In this document: positions 1 to 12,552 of the stretch, one piece after another
How positions within the stretch are numbered: position 1 is the stretch's first letter
Layout of the letters: each line of letters begins with the position of its first letter
NCBI RefSeq assembly: GCF_036373705.1
Contig: NC_089856.1
Span: 4,593,501-4,657,500, forward strand
Origin: Amia ocellicauda
Taxonomy: Eukaryota > Chordata > Actinopteri > Amiiformes > Amiidae
DNA: 64,000 nucleotides
Reading direction: 5' to 3'
Notes under the pieces: generated by a model
Seen by the model: the letters and a program-made list of their open reading frames with translations, nothing else
What the model was told of the DNA's origin: nothing
Databases searched by the model: none
Made by a program: the position numbers and the translations under genes

Positions 1-819
1 GTGTGTGTTTGTTTCTAACCTAAACATAAACTGGGACATCACAATGCTCTTAATGAATATGATGCCCCTCCATTTGCCTCTTGCTAAATTATGTGAGGTC
101 CATCAGTCTACCACTGTGTTATTGGAGGAGCTGAATTAAAGTGCTTGTGCAGGTTACATTAATATGAACATTAAGTTAAATAATGTATTCTCCATTCGTA
201 GCAGGTGAATCCTGTGTTTTGTTTCAGTGCTCTAAGAGGGGGAGGATATTTTGAAGAAGGTGGTGGGATCCAGTGTGGGGATGTTCCAGTTTTTGAGCGG
301 AAGGCCTATGAAACACACGTTTCTAAGGAGTTTCTGCAGTGCTGTTGAAACCGTGACAATCGATTGCCATTCCTCACTGAAATCACCCTGACCAGCCCAC
401 CCTGCTCACTGATTGGGTTAGGAAGAACCATCACTCAAACCTAGTGGACCAATGGAGCCCCATGATCTACGCCTCTCTGTAAGCCCCGCCCTCACATAAA
501 AACTGTGCCGAAACTCGTAAGTGAAAAAAATATATATATATAAATAAAGCAAAAGCAAAGACTGCAATATCGCAACCAAAGGCTGCAACTTCAGGCAAGT
601 GTGTGAGTGAAATCAGTTTGAGTTTTGTTCTCACTTTTTAATTATTTGCTTTAAAGTTGTTTTTGTTTTGCTTTTGATATCATTATTTTTGTTTACAATT
701 CTGTACATTTTGCTATCCATTGTTTTATTTTTGATCTCAAAATCACATTTTTTCTCAACTTTACAATATATTTTATTTTGAATTTGTTACTTATGGCGCT
801 GTTTAGAACCCATGCATTT
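1..819. other. No gene recognised
   Basis: Mixed-composition DNA with a short TA run (531-545). TTTTGTTTCAG at 217-227 looks like an acceptor, but no convincing exon follows. Confidence 0.5.
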
Positions 820-1000
820 CTAGTTTACCAACTATTTGCTGTCCAAGCGCTGTGCATCTCTGTGCTGTGCTCGATCTCTTCTGACGTTGCAGAGCCACAC
901 AGGAACAATTTAGGAGTCACAAATATATAGGCATTGTTACAGACAAGAAGGTAACATGATATTAAGGGGTTTAACTGATATTATATGTGTAATACAGTTA
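820..1000. repeat. Third copy of the intron block found beside both transmembrane exons
   Basis: Starting at TTTACCAACTATTTGCTGTC, this stretch resembles 16026-16215 and 30085-30280. In genes A and B the block lies just 3' of the transmembrane exon; here no such exon follows, so this is either a trace of a third lectin copy or an interspersed repeat. Confidence 0.6.
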
Positions 1001-2639
1001 TTATTAAAGCCTAATTACAGGTACATAATATGGAGATATGCATTCAAATAGTAGGCACATCTGTGTGCAGCAATGTACTTTTTTAGGACTGTGTCCAAAT
1101 AGTAATAATATTTGCTATAGATCATATGTATAACACATTTTTAAAGGGGCTCATTTTAAACCTGTTTTTACCAAATGTCACTTGGAAGTGTTTGCAACCT
1201 TTAGTAATGCATCACTACGCTACAGTAATAAGTCTGCTCTATGACTTAATTGTTTAGCACCTATTACACATTTATAGAACACAAATAACGATTAACCACA
1301 ACTTAATATTGAGAAACTTAAGAAACTGTCTGTTCCAAAGACAAACTTTTCATTCTGTGGGTGCATCACAGTTTAGTGACTGGTCAGCAGTCTGTGAAGG
1401 CAACTGGGGAGATTAAACCAATGCTGACAACAGTTATATAAATGTCATGATCTTGTATCTTACTTTGTAATGACAAAAGGAAGAAAACAACATTAGAAAT
1501 ATATCCTGGGACACATGCTTTAGGTTTTTGATAAAAATTAAAGAAATGTATATGTCATTTATCACAGTAGTTCCCAACTCTGGACCTGGATTTTGTTTCA
1601 GCTGAACCTTAATTAAAGTAATAATCTGCTTACATTTGACTATTATTTTAAAATAATTTAAATGCTCTGATTTACATATGATAGACTCCATCTGGAAGAG
1701 TGGTATATATCTAAGTTATACACTGTAAGAACACATAAATACGAATAAGTGACATGTTTTAAACTTCCCGTAATTTATATTTAAAAACCTTGTCAAGGTG
1801 TTGCTGGCACAAGCAAATATAGCAACTCTCTCTGATAATATAGCCTGGGTTATAAGTAAGACCACGTAGGCATTCATCAGCACCAGTTTTAGAAAGGCGC
1901 CCCCTGAATTTGTATGGGGATTTGTCAGAATTGCCACACTGTGTGGAGGAAAATTGAAATCATTTTGTACTTCTGTGCTTTGTGTGCTGTGACCCTGGAA
2001 GTTTCTGGCAAGTAACTATTAATTTGCCTGCATTCTTTCCAATGAATTATGGGAACCTGTTATTTTCTAACTTCTCAGTTACTCCTTTTTAGTTTATCAG
2101 CAACTTACATTCTTCACTTGTTTCTTATTAAAGTTTAATTGTTTTCAAAACTATCTTTGTTATCGGCTTCTAGATGTAGCTGGCAATTCAGAGGATAATA
2201 ATTATTATTCATGAGTAATAATTGTAATAATATTGATGAGATGGGTAGGCTTATTTTAGAATGCCAATGAAATTACTATCATAGTTATTCAGATGACCAA
2301 TCAAACACTGCTTGTAAAAGTCAAACCTCTTGTAGGTATGTCCCAAAATGGGAATAAAAAGCTATGTACTTCCTTGAACTCTTAGGAAAAACAGCATTAT
2401 ACTTGTTGAATACTTTCTGTTGCTGTGTTCTGCTGTTTTTTCCCATGCACGTAATAAAATCTGATTAGAACTTCTGACTTCAGATCTTATTTCCAGCACA
2501 ACTGCTATTGCTCATTTCATGTCTATTTGGATGTCATAAAAAGAGCAACCTGCTCTTTACAGAGGCACTGTCCCATTATATTTAAGAGTACAATTACTTA
2601 CCTTTTTTAGTGGAGGGTGGGATGTTTTCGGGAGGTTTA
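1001..2639. other. No gene recognised
   Basis: AT-rich. Open frames here are short and have no domain signal. No repeat structure seen. Confidence 0.5.
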
Positions 2640-2785
2640 CCACCAATGGACCCATACACGTTGTGACTTTTACAGTGGCCGAGGGCTTCGTAGACACTGT
2701 TGCCATCATCACACTGACAGGGTGCTACATTGGTTGAAATGCAAAAGACAGCTTTTCGACACTCTGGGGATATTTGTGATACTTT
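2640..2785. repeat. Inverted homologue of 6195-6262
   Basis: GTTGAAATGCAAAAGACAGC and TTTTCGACACTCTG occur here and, reversed, at 6205-6250. The flanking ACCCATACAC is also shared. Confidence 0.55.
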
Positions 2786-2879
2786 GTCATTTACCTGTTA
2801 CAATAAAGCTGGGAGGGGCGCCAAATGTAAAGCAGTGCACAGTTTTTTTCTAGTGTCTCTTTTCACAGATTTAGCACAT

Positions 2880-4262
2880 GTTTTTTTCCAGATTTAGTAA
2901 CTACTTAAGCTATTTTTCCATATATATTAAATAAATACTTAAAAAATGCTAAATCTCCATTTTTGAAATATATGTATTTATTGTTTGATTGAATATTTAG
3001 CTAAATCCTAAATAAGGATTTTGCAAACTAAACATTTAACTTTGAATTAAATATTTAACTTAAATCTTAAATCTAAGTCACAAAATAATTACTAAGCTTT
3101 TAAATAAATGTTTAGTCTAAAACTAAATGTTAAATTGAAATGTTAAATGTGGAGTTTGCTAAATAAATATATAGCTAACATGCAAATACAGTCCCACCCA
3201 TCTGGTGCAGGTCAGCCTCTCACAGCAGTGGGGGGCGGGGTATGAACTCCGTAAAATGATAGTGGCCAAAGTATGGTGACAGCAAGTTTAATATGTAATT
3301 TGTTCTGTTATTTAGAAAACAGAGATCCTGTCCACACACTGCATTGAAAAGGAAACAAAGGCTGGGATTAAACTTTAAATCAAAATTTTGATTTAAAATA
3401 ATCCATAAACACCAAATTGTATTTATTTGTGGAATCAGGTCATAAAGCGTTTCACCTTACATCAGTTCTTAGGAAGCGTACGCAGCCCACAAGTTTTTCT
3501 GTTATTAAATTAACTTTGGGGATATTAAAAACATGTTGAAACTTAAATGAATATCTTATGAGGCATTAATTTAAACTAAATTAAACTTTGCCTGAATGAC
3601 AGTCAATTTAAATATCTACAAAATAGAAAGTGAACATACTTTCTAGCAGGCTCTTCGGTCTGAGGTAATCTGAGGAGACTTTATGGACTCGAGGAAGAGC
3701 GTTCGAGCTCTTTAAAATAATGAAGCTGGGAACACTTTTGAAAATATAAAATATATTAAGATTATTATTCATACTTATGATATTTGAAAGTTGTGTATGT
3801 CCATTTAGTAACACAATTTGTATGGATATCGCATCTGTTGGCATTTAGTTGGACATGATCCACCTCCCCGACTTACTGCTGGCCAACCATGCCAACCATA
3901 TGCCAACGTTGGACAAACTTTGTGTTATCTGGGTAATGGCATGTTAGCTATATATTTATTTTGAAAACTCCACATTTAACATTTACATTTAACAATTTTT
4001 AATTTTGATTTTACATTTAGATTTAGATAGAATATATTTTTTACATTTAGACAACACATTTATTTAAAAGATATATATTTTGTGACTCAGAGATTTAAGA
4101 TTTAAGTAAAATATTTGTTCAAAGTTAAATGTTTAGTTTGCACACCCCATATTTAGGATTTAGCTAAATATTTAATCAAATTATCAATATCTTTTTAAAA
4201 AAAATTGAGATTTAGTATATATTTAAGTATTTATTTAACAAATATATAAATGTGGGAAAAAC
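2880..4262. mobile_element. Long inverted-repeat element, AT-rich
   Basis: About 300 bp at 2880-3184 match the reverse complement of 3939-4262 (shared GCTAACATGC, AACTCCACATTTAA and TAGCTAAATCC), flanking an unrelated 750-bp core. The arms are full of TAAATATTTA-like words. No transposase was seen. It fits a non-autonomous foldback-type DNA transposon or a hairpin-forming MITE. Confidence 0.65.
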
Positions 4263-4559
4263 AAATTAAATAGACTGCGAGTGACACAGCATATGATTCA
4301 CATCATTATCATACTCCTCTAACCTTTCGGTGACCCCTGAACCTGCAGCACAAGAACATTGTGTTCTGTTATAGCAGCAGTTGCAGGACAAGAACAGAAG
4401 CACTACAGACTTCATGTCCGGGTTAAGTATACCTGAAAAGTATGTGGTTGGACTGCAAAGATATTAAAATCCACCATGGAAAATGTAGAAATGCCCTTAC
4501 AATTTAAGATTATGTTAAAGTCCCAAATGCCAGCATAAACAAATCAAAAAGAACAATGT

Positions 4560-5100
4560 GGAGATTTATATATATATATATACGTATATATGCCATATAT
4601 GCTGCAATGTAATTCCAGAGATTACTGTGCAACTATCAGAAGACATAACAACATGGCATGTCTTATCTGTCAAGACTAAACCACAACCAAACTACAACCT
4701 CACACAATGTTTGGAAAACAAAATGTCAGGTGGTGTTTTTTATTGAAATAAATATATTATGAATTCAAATATTTGTTTAATGTTCAGTTACAATATTTAA
4801 TTAACTTAGTTGCAGTTACCTACATATTTTAAATGCCCTAATTTTCACAGATTTGTATTGATCAAATCAAATGTAATTACTTGAGTTCTTGTATTGTGGT
4901 TTCCTGCTTTACTTCTGCAACTCTGTCAGTTTAATGATCAATGTGTGTGTGAATATTTTTCATTTGAGTTCTGTTATTGCTGTTGGGTTTTGCAGATTTA
5001 CTTCTAAATTGTTGCTGTCTCTTGTGTTTAACGTTTAATAAATAAAGCTTGTTGCTGGCTTCACAATGTTTTTTGTGTTTAAGGTTTATAATTATACACA
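4560..5100 (+). repeat. Inverted homologue of 25310-25800
   Basis: Shared words include TATGAATTCAAATATTTGTT, GTGTGAATATTTTTCA and GTTATTGCTGTTGGGTT. It ends with AATAAATAAAGCTTG, a plausible polyadenylation signal. The other copy lies just downstream of the gene B stop, so both could be lectin 3' UTRs, or both a repeat. Confidence 0.6.
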
Positions 5101-5147
5101 ATGCACATTGAATATTGTGAGCAATGTGAGTCTCGAGTACTAATAAA

Positions 5148-5530
5148 GAAACAGAGACAAGTTTGATTGTGCCAGGAGATCAACTGGCAAGAGATGAGGA
5201 TAGAAAGTGATCTATTCAAGCAGTGTTAGATGTCCCTGAGCCCGATGTCTCCTTGGAAGCAGTTGTAGTAGCAGAAGTACCAGCACCAGTGAGGGTCAGA
5301 CAGGTAGGAGGTGGTCTTACAAGTGATTACTTTTTAGTGGGACTAAAAATCTCAGTTGCAATAATATTTATTTACCCAATTATAGTTTGTACAATAAAGT
5401 ATGCACACCATTTGTAAGGCTTCTTTTTTAATAATCAGAAACAGAGACAAGTTTAATCGTGCCAAAATATCAACTAGCAAGAGATCTATATATAAGAAAG
5501 GGTCCCTCTCCAGCATCGTTAGATGCCTAC
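5148..5530. repeat. Local direct duplication, about 290 bp apart
   Basis: AGAAACAGAGACAAGTTTGA at 5148 and AGAAACAGAGACAAGTTTAA at 5438 start two similar stretches of about 90 bp, each ending in TTAGATG. Confidence 0.6.
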
Positions 5531-5630
5531 CCTTAGCGAACCCCAAGCAATGTTTTAACAGTAACTGTTATCAGAAATACCAGTGGCGAGAACACAACAA
5601 AAACAGCAGAGCAATAGCCTACTATTGAAT

Positions 5631-6378
5631 ATATGTGTAGAGCAGTACATTAAAGTACACTTACATTTAAAAAGACTTAGGATACCCTATAGATGTAGTA
5701 CCAGCCATTACCACCACCCCCCCACCTAAAAATGACACCCCTGACTTTAACTGCTGTCTGAAATCTGACAACTGGTCACTTTGACATGAGTACTGGACTC
5801 TTGCTTTTATCATAAAATGTAATGTGTGTCTGCAAAATTGAAAAAAAAAACTGAAGGGAAGAAGTAGGACTAAAAAAACATAGACAGAGGAGGTAAAAAA
5901 GCTTGTACCCTTTTTAAAAACATAGTAAAGGACAAAGGACAAAGATAATATATTAAATCATGATAATTTGCTGGTAGATAAAATTTGATAAAAACAACAC
6001 ACGATGAGCGTAATTAAGGGCGACACATTTTTGCTAATTTTAACAGTCACTGTGTTGTAATGTTGCAGACACACATATAATCCAGTTTGTTTTGATTAGA
6101 AAAAATAAAGTTATTATTCATTATTCATTATTATGAATTATTGTTTATTGTACCTGTTTCTTTGAACAGGTAAAAGTTTCAAGTAAATTACAAAATATAG
6201 TAGATATCATCAGAGTGTCGAAAAGCTGTCTTTTGCATTTCAACCAGTGTGTATGGGTCCCTTTCTGACATGCCTCTGGAAAACATTGTACAAGGCAGTT
6301 TTCTTATAATCATAATAATCATATTCAATCCTCATCATATGATTGAGATTATTATTATTATTATTATTGTTATTGTTA

Positions 6379-6440
<62 letters not shown>

Positions 6441-7100
6441 TATGAACAAGTATGGTGCTGTTTGCAATATGCAATTCATTATATTCCTTATACAGCCATT
6501 TATTTTTAGAACAGCCACAAACATGTACACATGCTAAACATGAAGAAAAGGGAGAGAGGAGACGGACAGGAGGGAGGTAATGAGAACAGCACAGCACAAC
6601 AAAGTCTTTCAGGACCATTTTATACAGATGTGATTCAGTCACTGACCCTAGAGCAGGACAAGTCATCCCCTCCCAGCTTTGGAAATGCTAGAATCCTGGT
6701 AATTTTTGTTTTTTCATGGTTATAGACTCTCATGTCTATTTGATTACATTATCAATTAACATTGATTTATTACTGGTAACACTTTACAAAAAGGTTCACA
6801 AAGAGCATTTGATAAGACATCAGTGCTGTCAGTAATATGTGATGAATAACAACCTATTCAAAATTGATGAGTTTGTACGTGTATTCATGTGTTGTCCCTT
6901 CTTATTCTTACTGCTTTACCAATCACCCCCAAAACCATTTAAATATATAAATATTTGATTCTGATTATTATAATTATCCTCATCTACAATTGCATACAGG
7001 GTTTACAATAATCATAATGCAATGCAATAGTTTACATACTTCCTCAGACAAGACGCAGTTATATATTTTTACCACTGGAGGTCAGTATAATGAAGGGTGC
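5631..7100. other. Repeat-rich, no gene recognised
   Basis: Holds the 6195-6262 inverted homologue, the (TTA)n run, and otherwise unassigned sequence. Confidence 0.5.
6352..6440. repeat. (TTA)n microsatellite
   Basis: Nearly pure trinucleotide run; another lies at 7374-7416. Long poly-Leu, poly-Ile or poly-Asn frames across it are not genes. Confidence 0.95.
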
Positions 7101-7104
7101 AAGG

Positions 7105-7373
7105 AGTAGGGTATTGCTGCAGATATTGCAACGTGGAAGGAGTAACTGTCAATCATTTTTTTATGCGGCCAATCACCTTCTACATTTCTTGCCTTGTGTT
7201 TCAAGGAGGAGGGAGAAAAACAGTCTTCCTCTTGTCAGATCAAATAATATGTTTCCACTCTGTGGAGCTGAATGTCAGTTGTTGTCAGTGATGTACCAGT
7301 GATGTATGTAATGTCAATATTTGTTTAATATATAAAGTAATAAAATATGATATACAATTACGATAAAGATGCA

Positions 7374-7416
<43 letters not shown>

Positions 7417-7865
7417 TGCAGACACCCTTATCCAGGTATAAGTGCAAAACAAAGTGCAAAAATGTTTGTGTTAACACTGGCAATGTGGGTTTATAGTTTG
7501 CAAACACTATATTCTATATTTACAGTAGTTATTATTTATATTGACTGAGCATCACACCGTGCATGGTAATTGCTTTAAGAAACACTTAAATTAGGCTATT
7601 TTGGGATTATAACCTATAGAACTAGCTACTTGGCATACAATATATGGGGTTTTGGCGATGTGTGGTCCAGGTGTCTACATGGGGCTACCAGCCCACCAAA
7701 CCAAATGGCCAGTCCGTCTATGCTGACAAGTATCTTCTGCAGACGACTGGCCACATAAAAAGTGATTGACATGCATTTCCTGCAAAGTGATTGGCTGCAT
7801 ACAAAATTATTGACAGTTACTCCTCCCACATTCCAATGTCTACAGGTCTGTACCAATGCGTACAA
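7105..7865. repeat. Inverted pair around 7110-7180 and 7790-7865
   Basis: AAGGAGTAACTGTCAATCAT (7137) matches the reverse complement of 7795-7860 with AGGAGTAACTGTCAATAATT. The arms are about 70 bp with about 600 bp between, just downstream of the gene A stop codon. Confidence 0.5.
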
Positions 7866-7898
7866 TGCAAGGACAAATTGTGAAGTCTGAGCTTTCCT

Positions 7899-8031
7899 TC
7901 AGGCAGATTTCTCGCAGATCCATTTCTGGGTCTGATCACATCTGTTATCGTTCAGTTTTCCATTTTTGTTAATTTCCCCACAGTCTTCCTCTCTATAGTT
8001 GTCGGGTTGTCCGGTGGCCCACCAATCACTC
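7899..8031 (-). CDS. Gene A exon 8: lectin domain, last third, and stop codon
   Basis: 133 nt. It starts with one base completing R224, then [22 protein letters not shown] and QKWICEKSA, followed by TGA at 7901-7899. It contains the putative sugar/calcium site (Q232, P233, D234, E238 or E239, N251, D252) and the final three cysteines. No clear polyadenylation signal was found on the minus strand just below 7899. Confidence 0.88.
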
Positions 8032-8822
8032 CTATGCAGGAAAGACCAGCTTTAAGAACATAGGAACTCAATTCATGTCAATTCACACATGATGTCCGGA
8101 TACTGATATCTGATTGGGGACTAAATCCAAAATGTTTGTAGTGGTGCATTCAGCTCCCTTTTTGATGAAATGCATTTAAGATTATGTTCCTCCTCTGTTT
8201 GTCAAGGTGAGCCCTTCTCATCACTCCTCCACCTGTCACCATCCCTCCCTGGCATTCAGTTCAGATTCCTCTGCTGGTGATCGCCCCTACCGCTCCAGTA
8301 ATCTCCCCTTCACAGGCCGAGAAGATCAGGAAGAGAGGAGGATGATCGGGTGGATGGAGTTGTGATGTAGAAGGACTCTCCTTGATAAACAGGGATGAAC
8401 ATAATCTTAAACAGACTTGAAGAATATTGTAAATAGCCTGACAGACATAATCATTTAAATCAATGAGAGATGAGAAATGGTAAACTAGCACAAGTGTACC
8501 GTGTATTAAATGCTTGTCCATCTTCCCACTTCCAGTCTCCTTCATTTTCTGCATCACTCAGTCCCACCCAGTGTATTCCTGAAATTTTCCCTTGTAAACA
8601 ATCCTGTACACACAGAAATCGAGGAAGCGAGGAAGAAACTGTTATTGATGATTGATTATATGATTTTTGCTGTAGGCAGAGGGTGTCAGACTCCAGTCCT
8701 AGGGGGCCGCAGTGTCTGCTGGTTTTTGTTCCAACAGGAGCTCTCAATAACTCAACTCGTTTCATTCTTTTCTCAGTGTAAGAATTGCACATTTTACATA
8801 TTTATTTATTACAACTGACAAC

Positions 8823-8877
<55 letters not shown>

Positions 8878-11800
8878 TTTATTCAGGATGTTGCAGTCAG
8901 TAAATAGCTTGTAATCTGGATGGAAGGGCTAAATTCATCCAGTTCATAATTGAATTAGCCCATTAAGGAGCTGAGAGCTGAGCTAAAACAGAAACCAGAA
9001 GTCCTGGAATTTGACATCCCTGACAAGAGATCCTGACATATACAGTGAGGGAAAAAAGTATTTGATCCCCTGCTGATTTTGTACGTTTGCCCACTGACAA
9101 AGAAATGATCAGTCTATAATTTTAATGGTAGGTGTATTTTAACAGTGAGAGACAGAATAACAACAGAAAAATCCAGAAAAACGCATTTCAAAAAAGTTAT
9201 ACATTGATTTGCATGTTAATGAGGGAAATAAGTATTTGATCCCCTATCAATCAGCAAGATTTCTGACTCCCAGGTGTCTTTTATACAGGTAACGAGCTGA
9301 GATTAGGAGCACTCCCTTTAAGAGAGTGCTCCTAATCTCAGCTCGTTACCTGTATAAAAGACACCTGTCCACAGAAGCAATCAATCAATCAGATTCCAAA
9401 CTCTCCACCATGGCCAAGACCAAAGAGCTGTCCAAGGATGTCAGGGACAAGATTGTAGACCTACACAAGGCTGGAATGGGCTACAAGACCATCGCCAAGC
9501 AGCTTGGTGAGAAGGTGACAACAGTTGGTGCGATTATTCGCAAATGGAAGAAACACAAAATAACTGTCAGTCTCCCTCGGTCTGGGGCTCCATGCAAGAT
9601 CTCACCTCGTGGAGTTTCGATGATCATGAGAACGGTGAGGAATCAGCCCAGAACTACACGGGAGGATCTTGTTAATGATCTCAAGGCAGCTGGGACCATA
9701 GTCACCAAGAAAACAATTGGTAACACACTACGCCGTGAAGGACTGAAATCCTGCAGCACCCGCAAGGTCCCCCTGCTCAAGAAAGCACATGTACAGGCCC
9801 GTCTGAAGTTTGCCAATGAACATCTGAATGATTCAGGGGAGAACTGGGTGAAAGTGTTGTGGTCAGATGAGACCAAATTCAAGCTCTTTGGCATCAACTC
9901 AACTCGCCGTGTTTGGAGGAGGAGGAATGACCCCAAGAACACCATCCCCACCATCAAACATGGAGGTGGAAACATTATGCTTTGGGGGTGTTTTTCTGCT
10001 AAGGGGACACGACAACTGCACCGCATCGAAGTGACGATGGACAGGGCCATGTACCGTCAAATCTTGGGTGAGAACCTCCTTCCCTCAGCCAGGGCATTGA
10101 AAATGGGTCGTGGATGGGTATTCCAGCATGATAATGACCCAAAACACACAGCCAAGGCAACAAAGGAGTAGCTCAAGAAGAAGCACATTAAGGTCCTGGA
10201 GTGGCCTAGCCAGTCTCCAGACCTTAATCCCATAGAAAATCTGTGGAGGGAGCTGAAGGTTCGAGTTGCCAAACGTCAGCCTCGAAACCTTAATGACTTG
10301 GAGAGGATCTGCAAAGAGGAGTGGGACAAAATCCCTCCTGAGATGTGTGCAAACCTGGTGGCCAACTACAAGAAACATCTGACCTCTGTGATTGCCAACA
10401 AGGGTTTTGCCACCAAGTACTAAGTCGAAGGGGTCAAATACTTATTTCCCTCATTAACATGCAAATGAATTTATAACTTTTTTGAAATGTGTTTTTCTGG
10501 ATTTTTCTGTTGTTATTCTGTCTCTCACTGTTAAAATACACCTACCATTAAAATTATAGACTGATCATTTCTTTGTCAGTGGGCAAACGTACAAAATCAG
10601 CTGGGGATCAAATACTTTTTTCCCTCACTGTAGCATCTTGGTCTTCTGTCTCTTATGCCCATAGCAATCTTGTTACTAAGGACCCATGAAACACATGTGT
10701 TATGTGGGGTTTGTATTTTAAATGTATTTATTGCTTTTTATTGCTTAATTTGGTTCTGTCTTATATATGCCGTGTTGTAGAGAGCAAGAGAGAGGTTGGG
10801 AGTGCATATGTGTGCGTGCGTGCGTGCGTGCGTGAATGTGTGTGTGTGTGTGTGTGAGTGGGAGTTGGATGGCAAGGACTAGCGGTGCTTAGTAGTGTGT
10901 TTAGATTAACCAATTAATGGCAGGGCGGCCCACATGTTTGTGTGTGTTTTATATTTTTATATTGAGCTGTTGTAGTCCTCGTAGTTCCCCTCTCGGTCTC
11001 CTGTGTGATATTGGTGTGGTATGTTTAATTTGTGTTGGTTTGGAGTGCACTGCTACGCTCCCGGCCCATGGTCCTTTACATGGTTGTGAATGATTTGCCT
11101 TTTTTGGGTTTCCTTTTGAGGAAAGTGAGAACACCACCAACCTGATCAAGATCTGTGTGGGTGTAGAACACCTAGATAACTTAATTGCTATAGCCCTGAC
11201 CTTTAGGTTAAGTTGTTACACCCATATCAGGCTTTTATTATTGAATCAAGAACTATTTGTTCCCAAGGCACTATTTGTCATTTCTTGGGGAGCAGCATGA
11301 CTATGATTATCATATGGCTTCTATAATATCCTATATGCTTTCAATATCCTCTGCTGAGCAGATTATCAAAGCCACCCACACATCTTCACACTGCAATCCA
11401 GTATTGCCCACAGCTACCAGTTCTTACACCAATTGGAGGATTTGAGGCAGCTGGAAAAAGCTCAACCTGCAGGTGCACAAGAAGCCACAAGTCAGTGTGT
11501 AATGATCCCAGGAGTCCCAAGCCCACTTCTGATTACCTTTTCTTCATCATTGTTGATTACGGCCAGTTTAGAGTTGTGAGAGTTGCAGTATGTCTTTGCA
11601 TCTCCCCAAGTCTTTAGGATTTGGGAGACATAGTAGCAATGTCCACTGAAACTTTCCCAGTTACACGGGCAGGAGGTCTTAACACAGTCTAAGAATGAAG
11701 CAGGGAAATGGTGATAGGAAAATGACTAGTGCAGGGAGTTTTTCAATACATGTCATGGGTTTTCTTCTGTGCACATGTTCACAGGGTTTAAGCATTGTGA

Positions 11801-12515
11801 GTAGGTTTTGATTGGACATTTACACTGGGACGAAAAAAACAGCACTTAAGATTTTCTCCACTTCTGCAGTTTCGTTATATAATATACAGTATTTATAACT
11901 TGGTCTTTGCAATAATATTCAGTGCAATGACTTCTGACAAATAATTTAGGGTGAGAGCTGTACAGTAAATTATTGAACAACCAGCCAGGAGACAACCAAC
12001 GATTCTGTGCTCTTAAAAGAATGTCGCTCAAGCAAGAGGTTTACTTCTGCTAGATGTATACTAATAGGAGGGGTTTTTTTTCGCCAGAACCTAAACTTGC
12101 TAGTTAGCAGGAGGAGACGGGGGAGGACACTTGCAGCCAAAGGTGAAACAGTACTTGATAGAGAAAAGTGAAAGAAAGGGTGAAAGGAAAGAGCACTGCC
12201 GCAATTTTACAAAATAAGAACTGTGAGAACCTGTGGATATTTTTACTTTTATGCTCCCCTTCCATCCCTTGTTTTTAGCATTTTTCTTTATTTAAATAGT
12301 CGTTTTAGATATCCTCTTTTTGGAATTATTAATTTTGTGGGTTTCCTTTGTGGACTAAAAATGCAGATTTATTGAAGATTATTTTATCAGCAATTTCAGC
12401 TACAAATAGACAGTTGTTAATATAGTTAGGCATTGGTTTATATTCACTTTAAGAGCTTTTTATTCTACTTTTAACTTGGCTATTTTAATGCATTTTGTTG
12501 CAGTGTACATGGACA

Positions 12516-12552
<37 letters not shown>

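Noticed and set aside
6240..6537. Overlapping frames on both strands with long runs of one residue
   Set aside because: They are translations of the (TTA)n microsatellite and carry no other signal.
9643..10378. Minus-strand frames opposite the DD34E transposase
   Set aside because: Antisense shadows of a transposase; the same at 19220-19858, 12800-13350, 28737-29132, 33255-33986 and 42946-43968.
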